DNA from: an uncultured Dorea sp.
GTDB lineage: Bacteria > Bacillota > Clostridia > Lachnospirales > Lachnospiraceae
Direction: 5' to 3'
DNA length: 25,073 nucleotides
Assembly: GCA_934307335.1 (NCBI GenBank)
Contig: CAKRCL010000022.1
Coordinates: 1 to 25,073 of the forward strand
This document shows positions 14,992-23,459 of this stretch, in pieces. The notes under the pieces are model-generated. The model was given only the letters and a program-made list of their open reading frames with translations. It was not told where the DNA came from and searched no databases. The position numbers were made by a program, and so were the translations under genes. Position 1 is the stretch's first letter, and each line of letters begins with the position of its first letter.

Positions 14992-16437
14992 ATGGTATTA
15001 GATCAATTACAGCCAAAAGAAGTGTTTCATTTTTTTGAGGAGATAAGTCGTGTGCCACATGGTACATTTGATACAAAGAGAATAAGTGATTATTGCGTAG
15101 CATTTGCAAAGGAAAGAGGACTTGCGTATATACAGGATGAGACGAATAATGTTATTATTTCAAAGCCCGGAACAGAAGGCTATGAGAATAGCGAACCGGT
15201 CATTCTTCAGGGACATATGGATATGGTATGTGAAAAACGTCCGGAATCCACACATGATTTTAAAAAGGATCCACTTCAATTATATGTGGAAGATGGTTAT
15301 GTAAAGGCGAAAGATACAACGCTTGGCGGTGATGATGGAATCGCAGTTGCAATGGCGCTGGCAATTCTTGACAGCAAGGACATACCACATCCACCAATTG
15401 AAGCTGTATTTACAGTTGATGAAGAGATTGGAATGGGCGGTGCAGAGAATATTGATCTGTCAGTGCTTAAAGGTAAGAAGCTTATTAACATTGATTCAGA
15501 GGCAGAGGGAATACTGACGGTTGGTTGTGCCGGTGGCTTTGGATATAATACAGAGATTCCTGTAAGTCGTAAGACTTCTGATGGAGAGAAGATCCAAATC
15601 CATATTCATGGACTTCTTGGAGGACATTCCGGAGCTGAGATCCATAAACAGCGTGGGAATGCTCATAAAATGATGGGAAGACTTCTCAACCATGTGGCAT
15701 CGCAAGTAGATGTGAATCTGATCGGTATAGAGGGAGGAACAAAGAATAATGTTATTTCCAGTGATTGTACAGCACAGATTTTAGTTGCAAAAGAAGATGT
15801 CAAAAAAGTGACTGGTTTGATTGTGGGATTAAAAGAAATCTGGAATAAAGAATTTCTTGGAAAAGAGCCGGGACTTAAAGTAGATGTAGATGAAGAGAGT
15901 GCAATTCAAGTGTCTGTAATGGATGCAGAAAGTACAAAACGTGTGATCACATATTTTGTCATCTGCCCGAACGGAGTACAGTGTTATGACCGTGAATTAG
16001 ACGGACTTGTTGAGACATCACTGAATCTTGGAATTGTTGAGACTACAGAGAATGCTGTGAAACTGGAGAGCCTTGTAAGAAGTTCTATGGAGAGCAAAAA
16101 AGCAGATATGAAAGAAGTTCTGGATACGTGTGCACAGGCTGTTGGAGCTAAGGGGAGTGCTCAGGGAGGTTATCCGGCATGGGAGTACAAAGTAGATTCA
16201 CAGCTTCGAAAAGTTATGGTAGAGACATTTGTTGAGCAGTATGGAAAAGAACCGGTTGTGTCAACAATTCATGCCGGACTGGAATGCGGACTGTTCCTTG
16301 GAAAGAAACCAGATTTAGATTGTGTATCAATCGGACCAGATCTTCTGGATATTCATTCCTTTAATGAAAAGCTGGATATTGCATCTACGCAGAGAACATG
16401 GGAATATGTAAAAGCAATTCTTGCAAAATTAAAATAA
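14992..16437 (+). CDS. pepD: Aminoacyl-histidine dipeptidase (beta-Ala-His dipeptidase, M20)
   Basis: A 481-aa cytosolic metallopeptidase of family M20/M28. Di-zinc motifs are visible: HMDMVCE (His about 75, Asp 77), DTTLGGDDGIAVAM (bridging Asp about 115), VDEEIGMGG (catalytic Glu about 144 and metal Glu 145), and a late metal-ligand His in DIHSFNE. PepD cleaves dipeptides such as carnosine and many Xaa-His or other unsubstituted dipeptides. Length is normal for the family (about 480-490). ATG 14992 has AAGGAGAG a few bases upstream. An 86-nt gap to rsmF without a terminator leaves open whether they share a transcript. Confidence 0.95.
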   Translation: MVLDQLQPKEVFHFFEEISRVPHGTFDTKRISDYCVAFAKERGLAYIQDETNNVIISKPGTEGYENSEPVILQGHMDMVCEKRPESTHDFKKDPLQLYVEDGYVKAKDTTLGGDDGIAVAMALAILDSKDIPHPPIEAVFTVDEEIGMGGAENIDLSVLKGKKLINIDSEAEGILTVGCAGGFGYNTEIPVSRKTSDGEKIQIHIHGLLGGHSGAEIHKQRGNAHKMMGRLLNHVASQVDVNLIGIEGGTKNNVISSDCTAQILVAKEDVKKVTGLIVGLKEIWNKEFLGKEPGLKVDVDEESAIQVSVMDAESTKRVITYFVICPNGVQCYDRELDGLVETSLNLGIVETTENAVKLESLVRSSMESKKADMKEVLDTCAQAVGAKGSAQGGYPAWEYKVDSQLRKVMVETFVEQYGKEPVVSTIHAGLECGLFLGKKPDLDCVSIGPDLLDIHSFNEKLDIASTQRTWEYVKAILAKLK

Positions 16438-16523
16438 TTAACTGAAAAACAGAATGAGACAGAAACTTTCGATTGTCGTGCTGATAAAAATACAGTGAAG
16501 ACATTTGAAAAGGAGAAAATTTA

Positions 16524-17909
16524 ATGAGATTACCAGAGACTTTTGAAAAGAAGATGAGAGAACTTCTGAAAGAAGATTTTGATGATTATATAGCATGTTA
16601 TAAAGAACCGCGTTATTATGGACTTCGCGTTAATACCAATAAGATATCGGTGGAGGAATTTAAGAAAATCTGTCCTTTTGAGATTGAACCGATTCCTTGG
16701 ATCGAGAATGGATTTTATTATGATGGAGAGCATGTAACACCGTCTAAACATCCATATTATTTTGCCGGATTATATTATCTGCAGGAGCCAAGTGCTATGA
16801 CACCGGCGAACAGACTTCCGATAGAGCCTGGAGATAAGGTCCTGGATGTGTGTGCGGCTCCTGGCGGGAAGGCAACAGAGCTTGGTGCGAAATTACAGGG
16901 AAAAGGTGTTCTTGCAGCCAATGATATTAGCAATTCCAGAGCAAAAGGATTATTGAAAAATATTGAAGTGTTCGGAATTGGAAATGTGCTCGTTTTAAGC
17001 GAAGAGCCGGGAAAGATGGAAGATTATTTTACAGAATATTTTGACAAAATTCTGATTGATGCACCGTGTTCCGGAGAAGGAATGTTCCGAAAGGATAAAA
17101 AGATGGTGTCAGCATGGGAAGAACATGGGCCGGATTTTTTCTGTAACATTCAAAAGAGTATTATTTTACAGGCGGCGCGTATGTTAAAGCCAGGTGGAAT
17201 GATGCTCTATTCCACTTGTACATTTGATCCGCGGGAGAATGAGCAGGTGATTGAACATCTTTTGAAGACTTATCCGGAATTCCAGATTATGAAGATTGCT
17301 CCATATGATGGATTTGTTCAAGGAATGCCGGAAGTAACAGAATCTGAAAATCCGGATCTTTCAAATACTGTCCGGATCTTTCCACATAAGATGCGTGGAG
17401 AAGGACACTATCTGGCGCTTGTCCGAAAGGGTGAACTTAAAGAACGTACAGAGTGTGAATCAGGCAGCGGAAAATCCAAAAAGAAGATCCCGGAGGAACT
17501 GGAAGAATTTTTAACTGATGTAAAGAAAGATATTCAAACAGAGCTTCTGGATATTCACGGAGAGAGGGTTTATGTGATGCCTGCGGGACTTCCGGATCTA
17601 AAGGGACTTCGATTTTTACGAACCGGACTGCTTTTAGGTGAACTTAAGAAAAAGCGTTTTGAGCCAAGTCAGGCGTTTGCCATGACATTAAAAAAAGAAG
17701 ACTATGAGAAGATTATAGATCTGCCGCTGGCAGATGAACGTGTCAGCCGTTATTTAAAAGGGGAGACTTTGGATGTCGATGATCTTGTGCCGGTAAAGGC
17801 AAAAGGCTGGTATCTGGTCTGTGTAGATGGATATCCACTTGGCTGGGGAAAGCTTGCAAATGGTACGTTGAAGAATAAATATCTGCCAGGCTGGAGACTA
17901 AATTCATGA
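16524..17909 (+). CDS. rsmF: 16S rRNA (cytosine-C5)-methyltransferase, RsmB/RsmF (NOP) family
   Basis: A 461-aa protein. The N-terminal part has YYGLRVNTNKIS; the SAM-binding loop is VLDVCAAPGGKATEL (about 106-120). Both catalytic-loop cysteines are present: DAPCSGEGMFRK (Cys 182) and YSTCTFDPRENE (Cys 232). The C-terminal PUA-like domain includes GLLLGELKKKRFEPSQAFAM, as in RsmF (YebU), which makes m5C1407 in 16S rRNA in E. coli. Other members make several m5C sites, so the exact position here is inferred. Ribosome site AAGGAG precedes ATG 16524. Its stop overlaps the next start (ATGA). Confidence 0.9.
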   Translation: MRLPETFEKKMRELLKEDFDDYIACYKEPRYYGLRVNTNKISVEEFKKICPFEIEPIPWIENGFYYDGEHVTPSKHPYYFAGLYYLQEPSAMTPANRLPIEPGDKVLDVCAAPGGKATELGAKLQGKGVLAANDISNSRAKGLLKNIEVFGIGNVLVLSEEPGKMEDYFTEYFDKILIDAPCSGEGMFRKDKKMVSAWEEHGPDFFCNIQKSIILQAARMLKPGGMMLYSTCTFDPRENEQVIEHLLKTYPEFQIMKIAPYDGFVQGMPEVTESENPDLSNTVRIFPHKMRGEGHYLALVRKGELKERTECESGSGKSKKKIPEELEEFLTDVKKDIQTELLDIHGERVYVMPAGLPDLKGLRFLRTGLLLGELKKKRFEPSQAFAMTLKKEDYEKIIDLPLADERVSRYLKGETLDVDDLVPVKAKGWYLVCVDGYPLGWGKLANGTLKNKYLPGWRLNS

Positions 17910-18625
17910 TCCGGCTGGATAAATACCTGTCAGAGATGGGAGCCGGAACGAGACAGGAAGTAAAACAGTATATCCGGAAAGGGCGTGTGATGGTGGACGG
18001 TGAAACCGCGCTGCGCCCGGAGATGAAAGTTGACGAGACAAAAGTGTGTGTGACATTGGATGAACATAAGATTGGTTATGCATCTTATGTATATTATATG
18101 ATGAATAAACCTGCCGGAGTTGTATCGGCAACTGAAGATAAAAAGGAGAAAACAGTTATTGACCTGATTGAAGGGCAGAAACGAAAAGATCTGTTCCCGG
18201 TGGGAAGACTGGATAAAGATACGGTAGGACTGTTATTGATCACAAATGATGGAGCACTTGCGCATCGACTACTTTCGCCTAAGCATCATGTGGACAAATG
18301 TTATTTTGCAAAAGTGCAAGGAAAGGTAACAAAAGAGGATATCCATGCATTTGAAAAAGGGGTTGATATTGGAACACCTGAGGAACCGGAGATGACGATG
18401 CCTGCAAAGCTTGAAATCATAAACAGTGATGAAATTTCAGAAATCCGATTAACGATTCAAGAAGGAAAGTTTCATCAGGTGAAGCGGATGTTTCAGGCGG
18501 TTGGAAAAGAAGTTATCTATCTAAAAAGAGAACGCATGGGAAGTCTTTGCCTGGACGAGTCACTAGAAGAGGGCGGCTATCGTATGCTGACCGAAGAAGA
18601 ACTGAAAAATTACGAGGTATTATAG
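17906..18625 (+). CDS. rRNA pseudouridine synthase, RsuA/RluB family
   Basis: A 239-aa protein with an S4 RNA-binding domain at residues 1-48 (RLDKYLSEMGAGTRQEVKQY) and a catalytic domain carrying GRLDKDTVGLLLITNDG, where Asp 103 is the nucleophile. It converts uridine to pseudouridine in rRNA. RsuA (16S 516), RluB, RluE and RluF share this architecture and cannot be told apart with certainty here. It overlaps rsmF by 4 nt, so the two rRNA modifiers are translationally coupled. The next gene begins directly after its stop. Confidence 0.93.
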   Translation: MIRLDKYLSEMGAGTRQEVKQYIRKGRVMVDGETALRPEMKVDETKVCVTLDEHKIGYASYVYYMMNKPAGVVSATEDKKEKTVIDLIEGQKRKDLFPVGRLDKDTVGLLLITNDGALAHRLLSPKHHVDKCYFAKVQGKVTKEDIHAFEKGVDIGTPEEPEMTMPAKLEIINSDEISEIRLTIQEGKFHQVKRMFQAVGKEVIYLKRERMGSLCLDESLEEGGYRMLTEEELKNYEVL

Positions 18626-20524
18626 ATGTCACAGGGATTTTTGCCAATATGTAAAAAGGATATGAAAGAGCGTGGTTGGGAACAACTGGATTTTGTATAT
18701 ATTTCCGGAGATGCATATGTAGACCACCCGTCTTTTGGTCCGGCGGTCATTATGCGTCTTTTGGAAGATTATGGATACAAAGTCGGCATTATTTCACAAC
18801 CGGACTGGAAAGATAAGAATAGTATTACAGTACTGGGAGAACCGAGACTGGCATTTTTAGTATCAGCAGGAAATATGGATTCTATGGTCAATCATTATTC
18901 TGTATCGAAAAGACGAAGAAGTACAGATGCCTATACGCCCGGAGGTGTGATGGGAAAACGACCAGATTATGCGGTGACAGTTTATGGCAATCTGATCCGA
19001 CAGGTCTATAAAAAGACTCCGATCATTCTTGGAGGAATCGAGGCAAGTCTTAGACGACTGGCGCATTATGATTATTGGTCTAATAAATTAAAACGGTCAG
19101 TGCTATTAGATTCGGGAGCAGATATGATTTCTTATGGAATGGGAGAACATTCGATTATTGAAATCGCAGAGGCTTTGGACAGTGGACTTGATATTCAGGA
19201 TATTACTTATATACCGGGAACGGTCTGTAAAGTAAAGAATTTAGACAGTGTTTATAAACCGATTATTTTACCTTCGTACGAAGAGTTGAAGTCTGACAAG
19301 ATGAACTATGCCAGAAGTTTTTATACGCAGTATTGTAATACGGATCCATTTTCTGGAAAATGTCTTGTCGAGCCATACAGTGACCATTTATATGTTGTAC
19401 AGAACCCGCCGGCAAAACCTCTTACGCAGGATGAGATGGATCTTGTTTATGGACTTCCATATAAGAGAACCTATCATCCAAGTTATGAAGAAGCTGGTGG
19501 AGTTCCGGCGATCAAAGAGATTAAATTCAGCTTGATCAGTAATCGTGGGTGCTTTGGAGGATGTAATTTTTGTGCACTTACATTTCATCAGGGAAGAATT
19601 GTACAGACGCGAAGTCACGAATCATTGATTGCGGAAGCAAAAGAAATGGTAAAGGATAAGGATTTTAAAGGTTACATCCATGATGTAGGTGGACCGACTG
19701 CCAATTTCCGGGCACCATCCTGTGATAAGCAGTTAAAATGTGGAGTGTGCAAGGAAAAGCAGTGCCTGTTCCCAAAGCCATGTAAAAATATGAAAGTAGA
19801 TCATAGAGATTATGTGGCATTACTTCGAAAATTACGAAAGATACCGGGTGTAAAGAAAGTGTTTATCCGTTCGGGAATCCGATTTGATTATGTGATGGCG
19901 GATAAAGATGATACCTTTTTAAAGGAACTTTGTCAGTATCATATCAGCGGACAATTAAAGGTCGCACCAGAGCATGTGGCGGATGCGGTTCTGGAAAAGA
20001 TGGGAAAGCCTGAAAATTCCGTTTACAAAGGCTTTGTAGAAAAGTATAAAAAAATGAACCAGAGACTTGGTATGGATCAATATCTGGTACCATATCTAAT
20101 GTCTTCGCATCCAGGTTCTACATTAAAAGAAGCAATTACACTTGCTGAACATTTACGTGATCTTGGTTATATGCCGGAACAGGTACAGGATTTTTATCCG
20201 ACGCCGTCGACCATTTCTACCTGTATGTATTATACAGGGGTTGACCCGCGAACGATGAAACCGGTCTATGTGCCGAAGAATCCGCATGAAAAAGCAATGC
20301 AAAGAGCACTCATTCAATATCGAGATCCGAAAAATTATGACCTTGTCATGGAAGCACTGAGAAAGGCCGGACGTATGGATCTGGTCGGATTTGATTCCAA
20401 ATGTCTGATCCGGCCGAGAAAGCTAAAAACTGAGAAATACAAAACAGAGAAACATAAAATAGAGAAACATAAAACGGAGAAGCATAAAACTCGCACAGGA
20501 AATGAAAGACGTCGCAAGAGGTGA
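18626..20524 (+). CDS. YgiQ family radical SAM protein
   Basis: A 632-aa protein. The N-terminal YgiQ domain has YVDHPSFGPAVIMRLLEDYG, then TPGGVMGKRPDYA. The radical SAM cluster motif is GCFGGCNFC (CxxxCxxC), which binds a 4Fe-4S cluster and SAM. Further cysteines follow at CGVCKEKQCLFPKPC. Late motifs are LKVAPEHV and PYLMSSHPGS. The substrate of YgiQ proteins is unknown. ATG 18626 touches the previous stop; GAGGT at 18614-18618 is the ribosome site. The C-terminus carries an odd tandem KTEKH tail (separate entry). Confidence 0.93.
   Translation: MSQGFLPICKKDMKERGWEQLDFVYISGDAYVDHPSFGPAVIMRLLEDYGYKVGIISQPDWKDKNSITVLGEPRLAFLVSAGNMDSMVNHYSVSKRRRSTDAYTPGGVMGKRPDYAVTVYGNLIRQVYKKTPIILGGIEASLRRLAHYDYWSNKLKRSVLLDSGADMISYGMGEHSIIEIAEALDSGLDIQDITYIPGTVCKVKNLDSVYKPIILPSYEELKSDKMNYARSFYTQYCNTDPFSGKCLVEPYSDHLYVVQNPPAKPLTQDEMDLVYGLPYKRTYHPSYEEAGGVPAIKEIKFSLISNRGCFGGCNFCALTFHQGRIVQTRSHESLIAEAKEMVKDKDFKGYIHDVGGPTANFRAPSCDKQLKCGVCKEKQCLFPKPCKNMKVDHRDYVALLRKLRKIPGVKKVFIRSGIRFDYVMADKDDTFLKELCQYHISGQLKVAPEHVADAVLEKMGKPENSVYKGFVEKYKKMNQRLGMDQYLVPYLMSSHPGSTLKEAITLAEHLRDLGYMPEQVQDFYPTPSTISTCMYYTGVDPRTMKPVYVPKNPHEKAMQRALIQYRDPKNYDLVMEALRKAGRMDLVGFDSKCLIRPRKLKTEKYKTEKHKIEKHKTEKHKTRTGNERRRKR
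20426..20485 (+). repeat. 15-nt tandem repeat (4 units) encoding a KTEKH-type tail
   Basis: Four consecutive 15-nt units of pattern AAAAC-GAGAAACAT encode KTEKY, KTEKH, KIEKH and KTEKH, and a fifth starts (KT). Units differ by a few bases. The repeat keeps the reading frame of the ygiQ-like gene and lies at its extreme C-terminus, before a basic end. Confidence 0.9.
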
Positions 20525-20529
20525 TGAAT

Positions 20530-21288
20530 ATGACAAAAATAGCATTGGTTACAGGAGCATCTTCCGGACTGGGAAGAGAATTTGCAAGGCAGATTCCGAA
20601 ACTTTATAAAAATCTGGATGAAATCTGGGTTGTTGCAAGAAGAGCAGACCGTTTGAAAGAACTGGAGAAGAAGCTGGAAATTCCAGTGCGTGTTTTTGAT
20701 GGAGATTTGAATCAGGAGTACATTTATAAAAAACTCGGAATAGCACTTGTGAAGTCCCATGCGGATATCCGAATGTTGGTAAATGCAGCTGGATATGGAA
20801 AAATCGGTTCTTTTTATGAATATGGGAAGAAAGAAGAGCTTGGTATGGTTGATCTGAATTGTCGTGCACTTACGAGGATGACAGGTCTGTGCCTTCCATA
20901 TATGCACTGTGGCAGCAGAATTGTAAATCTGGCATCGGCAGCAGCTTTTGGACCACAGCCGGGATTTGCAGTATATGCCGCAACAAAATCTTATGTATAT
21001 AGCTTGTCTATGGCACTTGGTCGTGAGCTTAAAGGCCGGGGGATTTATGTAACTGCAGTGTGTCCGGGACCAGTAGATACAGAATTTTTTGATCATACAG
21101 GAAAAGAAGCCTCAAGTGTTAAGAAGAAACTACGTGCAGATGCGAGAAAAGTTGTAAAGAAAGCACTGATCGACAGCGCTAGAGGCAGAAAAACTTCTGT
21201 TTACGGACTTCCGATGAAGGCAGCATGGGCGGCATCAAAAGTTGTACCGGACAGTTTAATCGCTGCACTTATGGATACATTTTTGTAG
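20530..21288 (+). CDS. Short-chain dehydrogenase/reductase (SDR)
   Basis: A 252-aa classical SDR. The NAD(P)-binding loop is TGASSGLG (about 8-15). The structural motif is NAAG, the catalytic set is Ser in NLASAAAF plus YAATK (YxxxK), and CPGPVDTEF follows. Arg residues after strand 2 (ARRADR) suggest NADP preference. ATG 20530 is chosen because AGAGGTG (20517-20523) sits 6 nt upstream. GTG 20521 and ATG 20524 in frame overlap that site. It follows the YgiQ-like stop without a gap. Substrate unknown. Confidence 0.9.
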   Translation: MTKIALVTGASSGLGREFARQIPKLYKNLDEIWVVARRADRLKELEKKLEIPVRVFDGDLNQEYIYKKLGIALVKSHADIRMLVNAAGYGKIGSFYEYGKKEELGMVDLNCRALTRMTGLCLPYMHCGSRIVNLASAAAFGPQPGFAVYAATKSYVYSLSMALGRELKGRGIYVTAVCPGPVDTEFFDHTGKEASSVKKKLRADARKVVKKALIDSARGRKTSVYGLPMKAAWAASKVVPDSLIAALMDTFL

Positions 21289-21297
21289 GAGGTTCAT

Positions 21298-21876
21298 ATG
21301 AAGAAAAAAGAAAAAGGACAGCTGGGGTATATTAAGTGGAAGAAAGGAAAATATCTCGCAGGAACCATTGCGGAATTTTCAGTTGTAATTGCATTGGTCG
21401 TATTAGGCTATGTGCAGACGAAGACAAGACTGAATATGTTGACTTTATTTGCTATTCTTGGCTGCCTTCCGGCTTCAAAGATGCTGGTGGAATTTATTGC
21501 TATGGCGCCACATCAGAGTATTGAAAATGAAAAGTATAAAGAAATTGAAACAAACGCAAGACTTTTGACCCGCATGTATGATCTGATCATTACAAATCCG
21601 GAAAAAGTCATGCCGGTAGATGCAATTGTTGTATCCGGACATACAGTAATTGGTTATACGTCTAGTGATAAAACAGATGAAGTTCGATGTTCCAGATATT
21701 TGAAAGATATGCTAAATGCAAATCATCATGAAAAAATGACAGTTAAAATTTTTCACGATTATAAGGCATTCTTAAGTCGTGTGGAGGGAATGAATAATAT
21801 AGTTGAAGTCGGACATACAGAGAACGGACGTGCAGATCGTGCGGTTCGCAAACTGATTTTGTCCACTTGTATGTAA
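21298..21876 (+). CDS. Two-helix membrane protein of unknown function (192 aa)
   Basis: A basic N-terminus (MKKKEKGQ) is followed by two hydrophobic segments at about residues 19-41 and 47-72. A soluble domain of about 110 residues then contains AIVVSGHTVIGYTS and a His-rich stretch (NANHHEKM). A strong AGGAGG (21287-21292) overlapping the SDR stop supports ATG 21298. The topology suggests a membrane-anchored cytosolic domain. I recognise no named family. The gene is 4 nt ahead of an RluA-family gene, so co-expression is likely, but that gives no function. Confidence 0.82.
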   Translation: MKKKEKGQLGYIKWKKGKYLAGTIAEFSVVIALVVLGYVQTKTRLNMLTLFAILGCLPASKMLVEFIAMAPHQSIENEKYKEIETNARLLTRMYDLIITNPEKVMPVDAIVVSGHTVIGYTSSDKTDEVRCSRYLKDMLNANHHEKMTVKIFHDYKAFLSRVEGMNNIVEVGHTENGRADRAVRKLILSTCM

Positions 21877-21880
21877 AATT

Positions 21881-22888
21881 ATGAGAGAAACGATTATAAA
21901 AGAAAATGAATCAGGTCAGAGACTGGATAAATATTTAAAAAAATATCTTCCGGAAGCACCAGGAAGCTTTCTGTATAAGATGCTGCGAAAAAAGAATATT
22001 ATATTGAACGGGAAGAAGGCAACCGGACAGGAAAAGCTTGCGCCGGGAGACAACGTAAAATTTTTCCTTGCGGAAGATACCATTGATAAATTTGCCGGAA
22101 AACCTAGTAAAAACGAAACGTATCCGATAAAATCGGATTTAAAAATTATCTACGAGGATTCCAATATTCTTTTGGTTAACAAACCGGTGGGAATGTTGTC
22201 GCAGAAAGCAAAAAAAGATGATCTTTCTCTTGTAGAATATGTAATCGGTTATTTGCTTTCTTCGGGAGCGCTTAGTAAAGAAGAATTGCAGACATTTCAT
22301 CCAGGTATCTGTAATCGTCTGGATCGTAACACAAGTGGCATGGTGGTGGCAGGAAAAAGCCTGGCCGGACTACAGATCATGGGTGATGCATTTAAAGAAC
22401 GTTCACTTAAGAAGTATTATCTTTGTATTGTAAAAGGCTGTATCAAGGAGACAACTCACATTCGAGGGTATTTGAAAAAAGATGAAAAGACAAATAAAGT
22501 GACAATTAGCAAAAATATTTCAGAAGATGCGTCTGTAATTGAGACAGAATATACTCCGATAGCTTATAATAAAGATATGACACTTTTAAAAGTCCATCTG
22601 ATTACAGGACGAACACATCAGATTCGTGCGCATCTGGCAAGTATCGGTCATCCTTTGCTTGGAGATTACAAATACGGAGATTCTTCCTGGAATCGGCGGT
22701 TTGAAAGATCTGGAGTAAAGGCACAGATGTTACATTCCTACGAACTTCATTTCGCACAGATGCCAGAGCCTCTTGAAAATCTTTCCGGTAAAGTCTTTCA
22801 GGCACAGGTTCCGGGCAAATTTTATCATTTAATTGAGGAGACAGCATGGGAACATGGAACTCAAGAGGCCTTAGGGGTTCTACATTAG
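21881..22888 (+). CDS. RluA family pseudouridine synthase
   Basis: A 335-aa protein: an S4-like N-terminal domain (GQRLDKYLKKYLPEAPGSFLYKM, about 12-34), then the RluA catalytic domain with NRLDRNTSGMVV (Asp 148, nucleophile) and TGRTHQIRAHLASIGHPLLGDYKYG. Substrates in the family are 23S rRNA or tRNA uridines. The split spacing around LSQKAKKDD resembles the RluC/RluD group, but the site cannot be assigned. ATG 21881 has no good ribosome site, which suggests coupling to the upstream gene. Its 3' end overlaps recU by 43 nt. Confidence 0.92.
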   Translation: MRETIIKENESGQRLDKYLKKYLPEAPGSFLYKMLRKKNIILNGKKATGQEKLAPGDNVKFFLAEDTIDKFAGKPSKNETYPIKSDLKIIYEDSNILLVNKPVGMLSQKAKKDDLSLVEYVIGYLLSSGALSKEELQTFHPGICNRLDRNTSGMVVAGKSLAGLQIMGDAFKERSLKKYYLCIVKGCIKETTHIRGYLKKDEKTNKVTISKNISEDASVIETEYTPIAYNKDMTLLKVHLITGRTHQIRAHLASIGHPLLGDYKYGDSSWNRRFERSGVKAQMLHSYELHFAQMPEPLENLSGKVFQAQVPGKFYHLIEETAWEHGTQEALGVLH

Positions 22889-23385
22889 AAGAGATGGTCA
22901 ATTGGACCAATGAACATTATCTGGAAAAAGGACTGGCATTGATACAGAAAATTCCGACCCCAATTACTCCGGTGCGTATGGATCAGGATCACAGACAGAT
23001 TACACTTGCATATTTTGAAAAACGAAGTACTGTTGATTATATTGGAGCAGTTCAAGGAATTCCGGTATGTTTTGATGCAAAAGAATGTGTAGCAGATACT
23101 TTTCCGCTGCATAACATCCATGAGCATCAAGTAACTTTTATGAGTCAGTTCGAAAAGCAGGATGGAATTTCATTCATATTAATCTATTATTCAGAACGAA
23201 ATGAGCTTTATTACATGAGATTTCGGGAAATGTTAAAGTTCTGGAATCGGGCGAAAGACGGAGGACGTAAAAGTATTCGGTATGAAGAACTAGATCCTCG
23301 TTTCTTTATGAAACCGAAAAATGGATATTATATCCCATATCTGGAGTGTATGAATCTGGATCTTGAGCTTCGCGAGGAAGCTTGA
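22846..23385 (+). CDS. recU: Holliday junction resolvase RecU
   Basis: A 179-aa RecU-type nuclease. The N-terminal motif is RGLRGSTLEEMVN, where Glu and the arginines are typical, followed by KRSTVDYIGAVQG (Asp 64) and FDAKE (Asp 77, Lys 79), the metal-binding core. The wider family usually has EAK at this last site. RecU cleaves Holliday junctions in recombination and repair in Firmicutes. ATG 22846 has GAGGAG at 22835-22840, so its 43-nt overlap with the RluA frame is real rather than a start-call error. Its TGA overlaps the -35 of the next promoter. Confidence 0.9.
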   Translation: MGTWNSRGLRGSTLEEMVNWTNEHYLEKGLALIQKIPTPITPVRMDQDHRQITLAYFEKRSTVDYIGAVQGIPVCFDAKECVADTFPLHNIHEHQVTFMSQFEKQDGISFILIYYSERNELYYMRFREMLKFWNRAKDGGRKSIRYEELDPRFFMKPKNGYYIPYLECMNLDLELREEA

Positions 23386-23410
23386 CAAAGTGTCTGGAAA
23401 TGCGTATAAT
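23382..23410 (+). promoter_or_regulatory. Exact-consensus sigma-A promoter of hisZ-hisG
   Basis: TTGACA (23382-23387) overlaps the recU stop; a 17-nt spacer and TATAAT (23405-23410) follow. All 12 positions match consensus. The predicted leader is about 43 nt. It shows no T-box or attenuator hairpin. Confidence 0.9.
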
Positions 23411-23459
23411 GCAATAAGGTTTTAATATGGTAGCACGTTAAAGTGCAGGAGGAATGACT

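Noticed and set aside
16438..16523. Search for a terminator or promoter between pepD and rsmF
   Set aside because: Nothing with a convincing stem and T run or good hexamers was seen in these 86 bases.
20335..21096. A 253-aa minus-strand open frame across the end of the YgiQ-like gene and the SDR gene
   Set aside because: It is Cys/His/Ser-rich without any family motif, lacks a ribosome site and lies antisense to two clear genes.
23411..23459. Possible T-box or attenuator before hisZ, including a GCAC/GTGC hairpin at 23433-23446
   Set aside because: The leader is only about 43 nt, lacks a specifier stem and T-box sequence, and the hairpin has just 4 bp.
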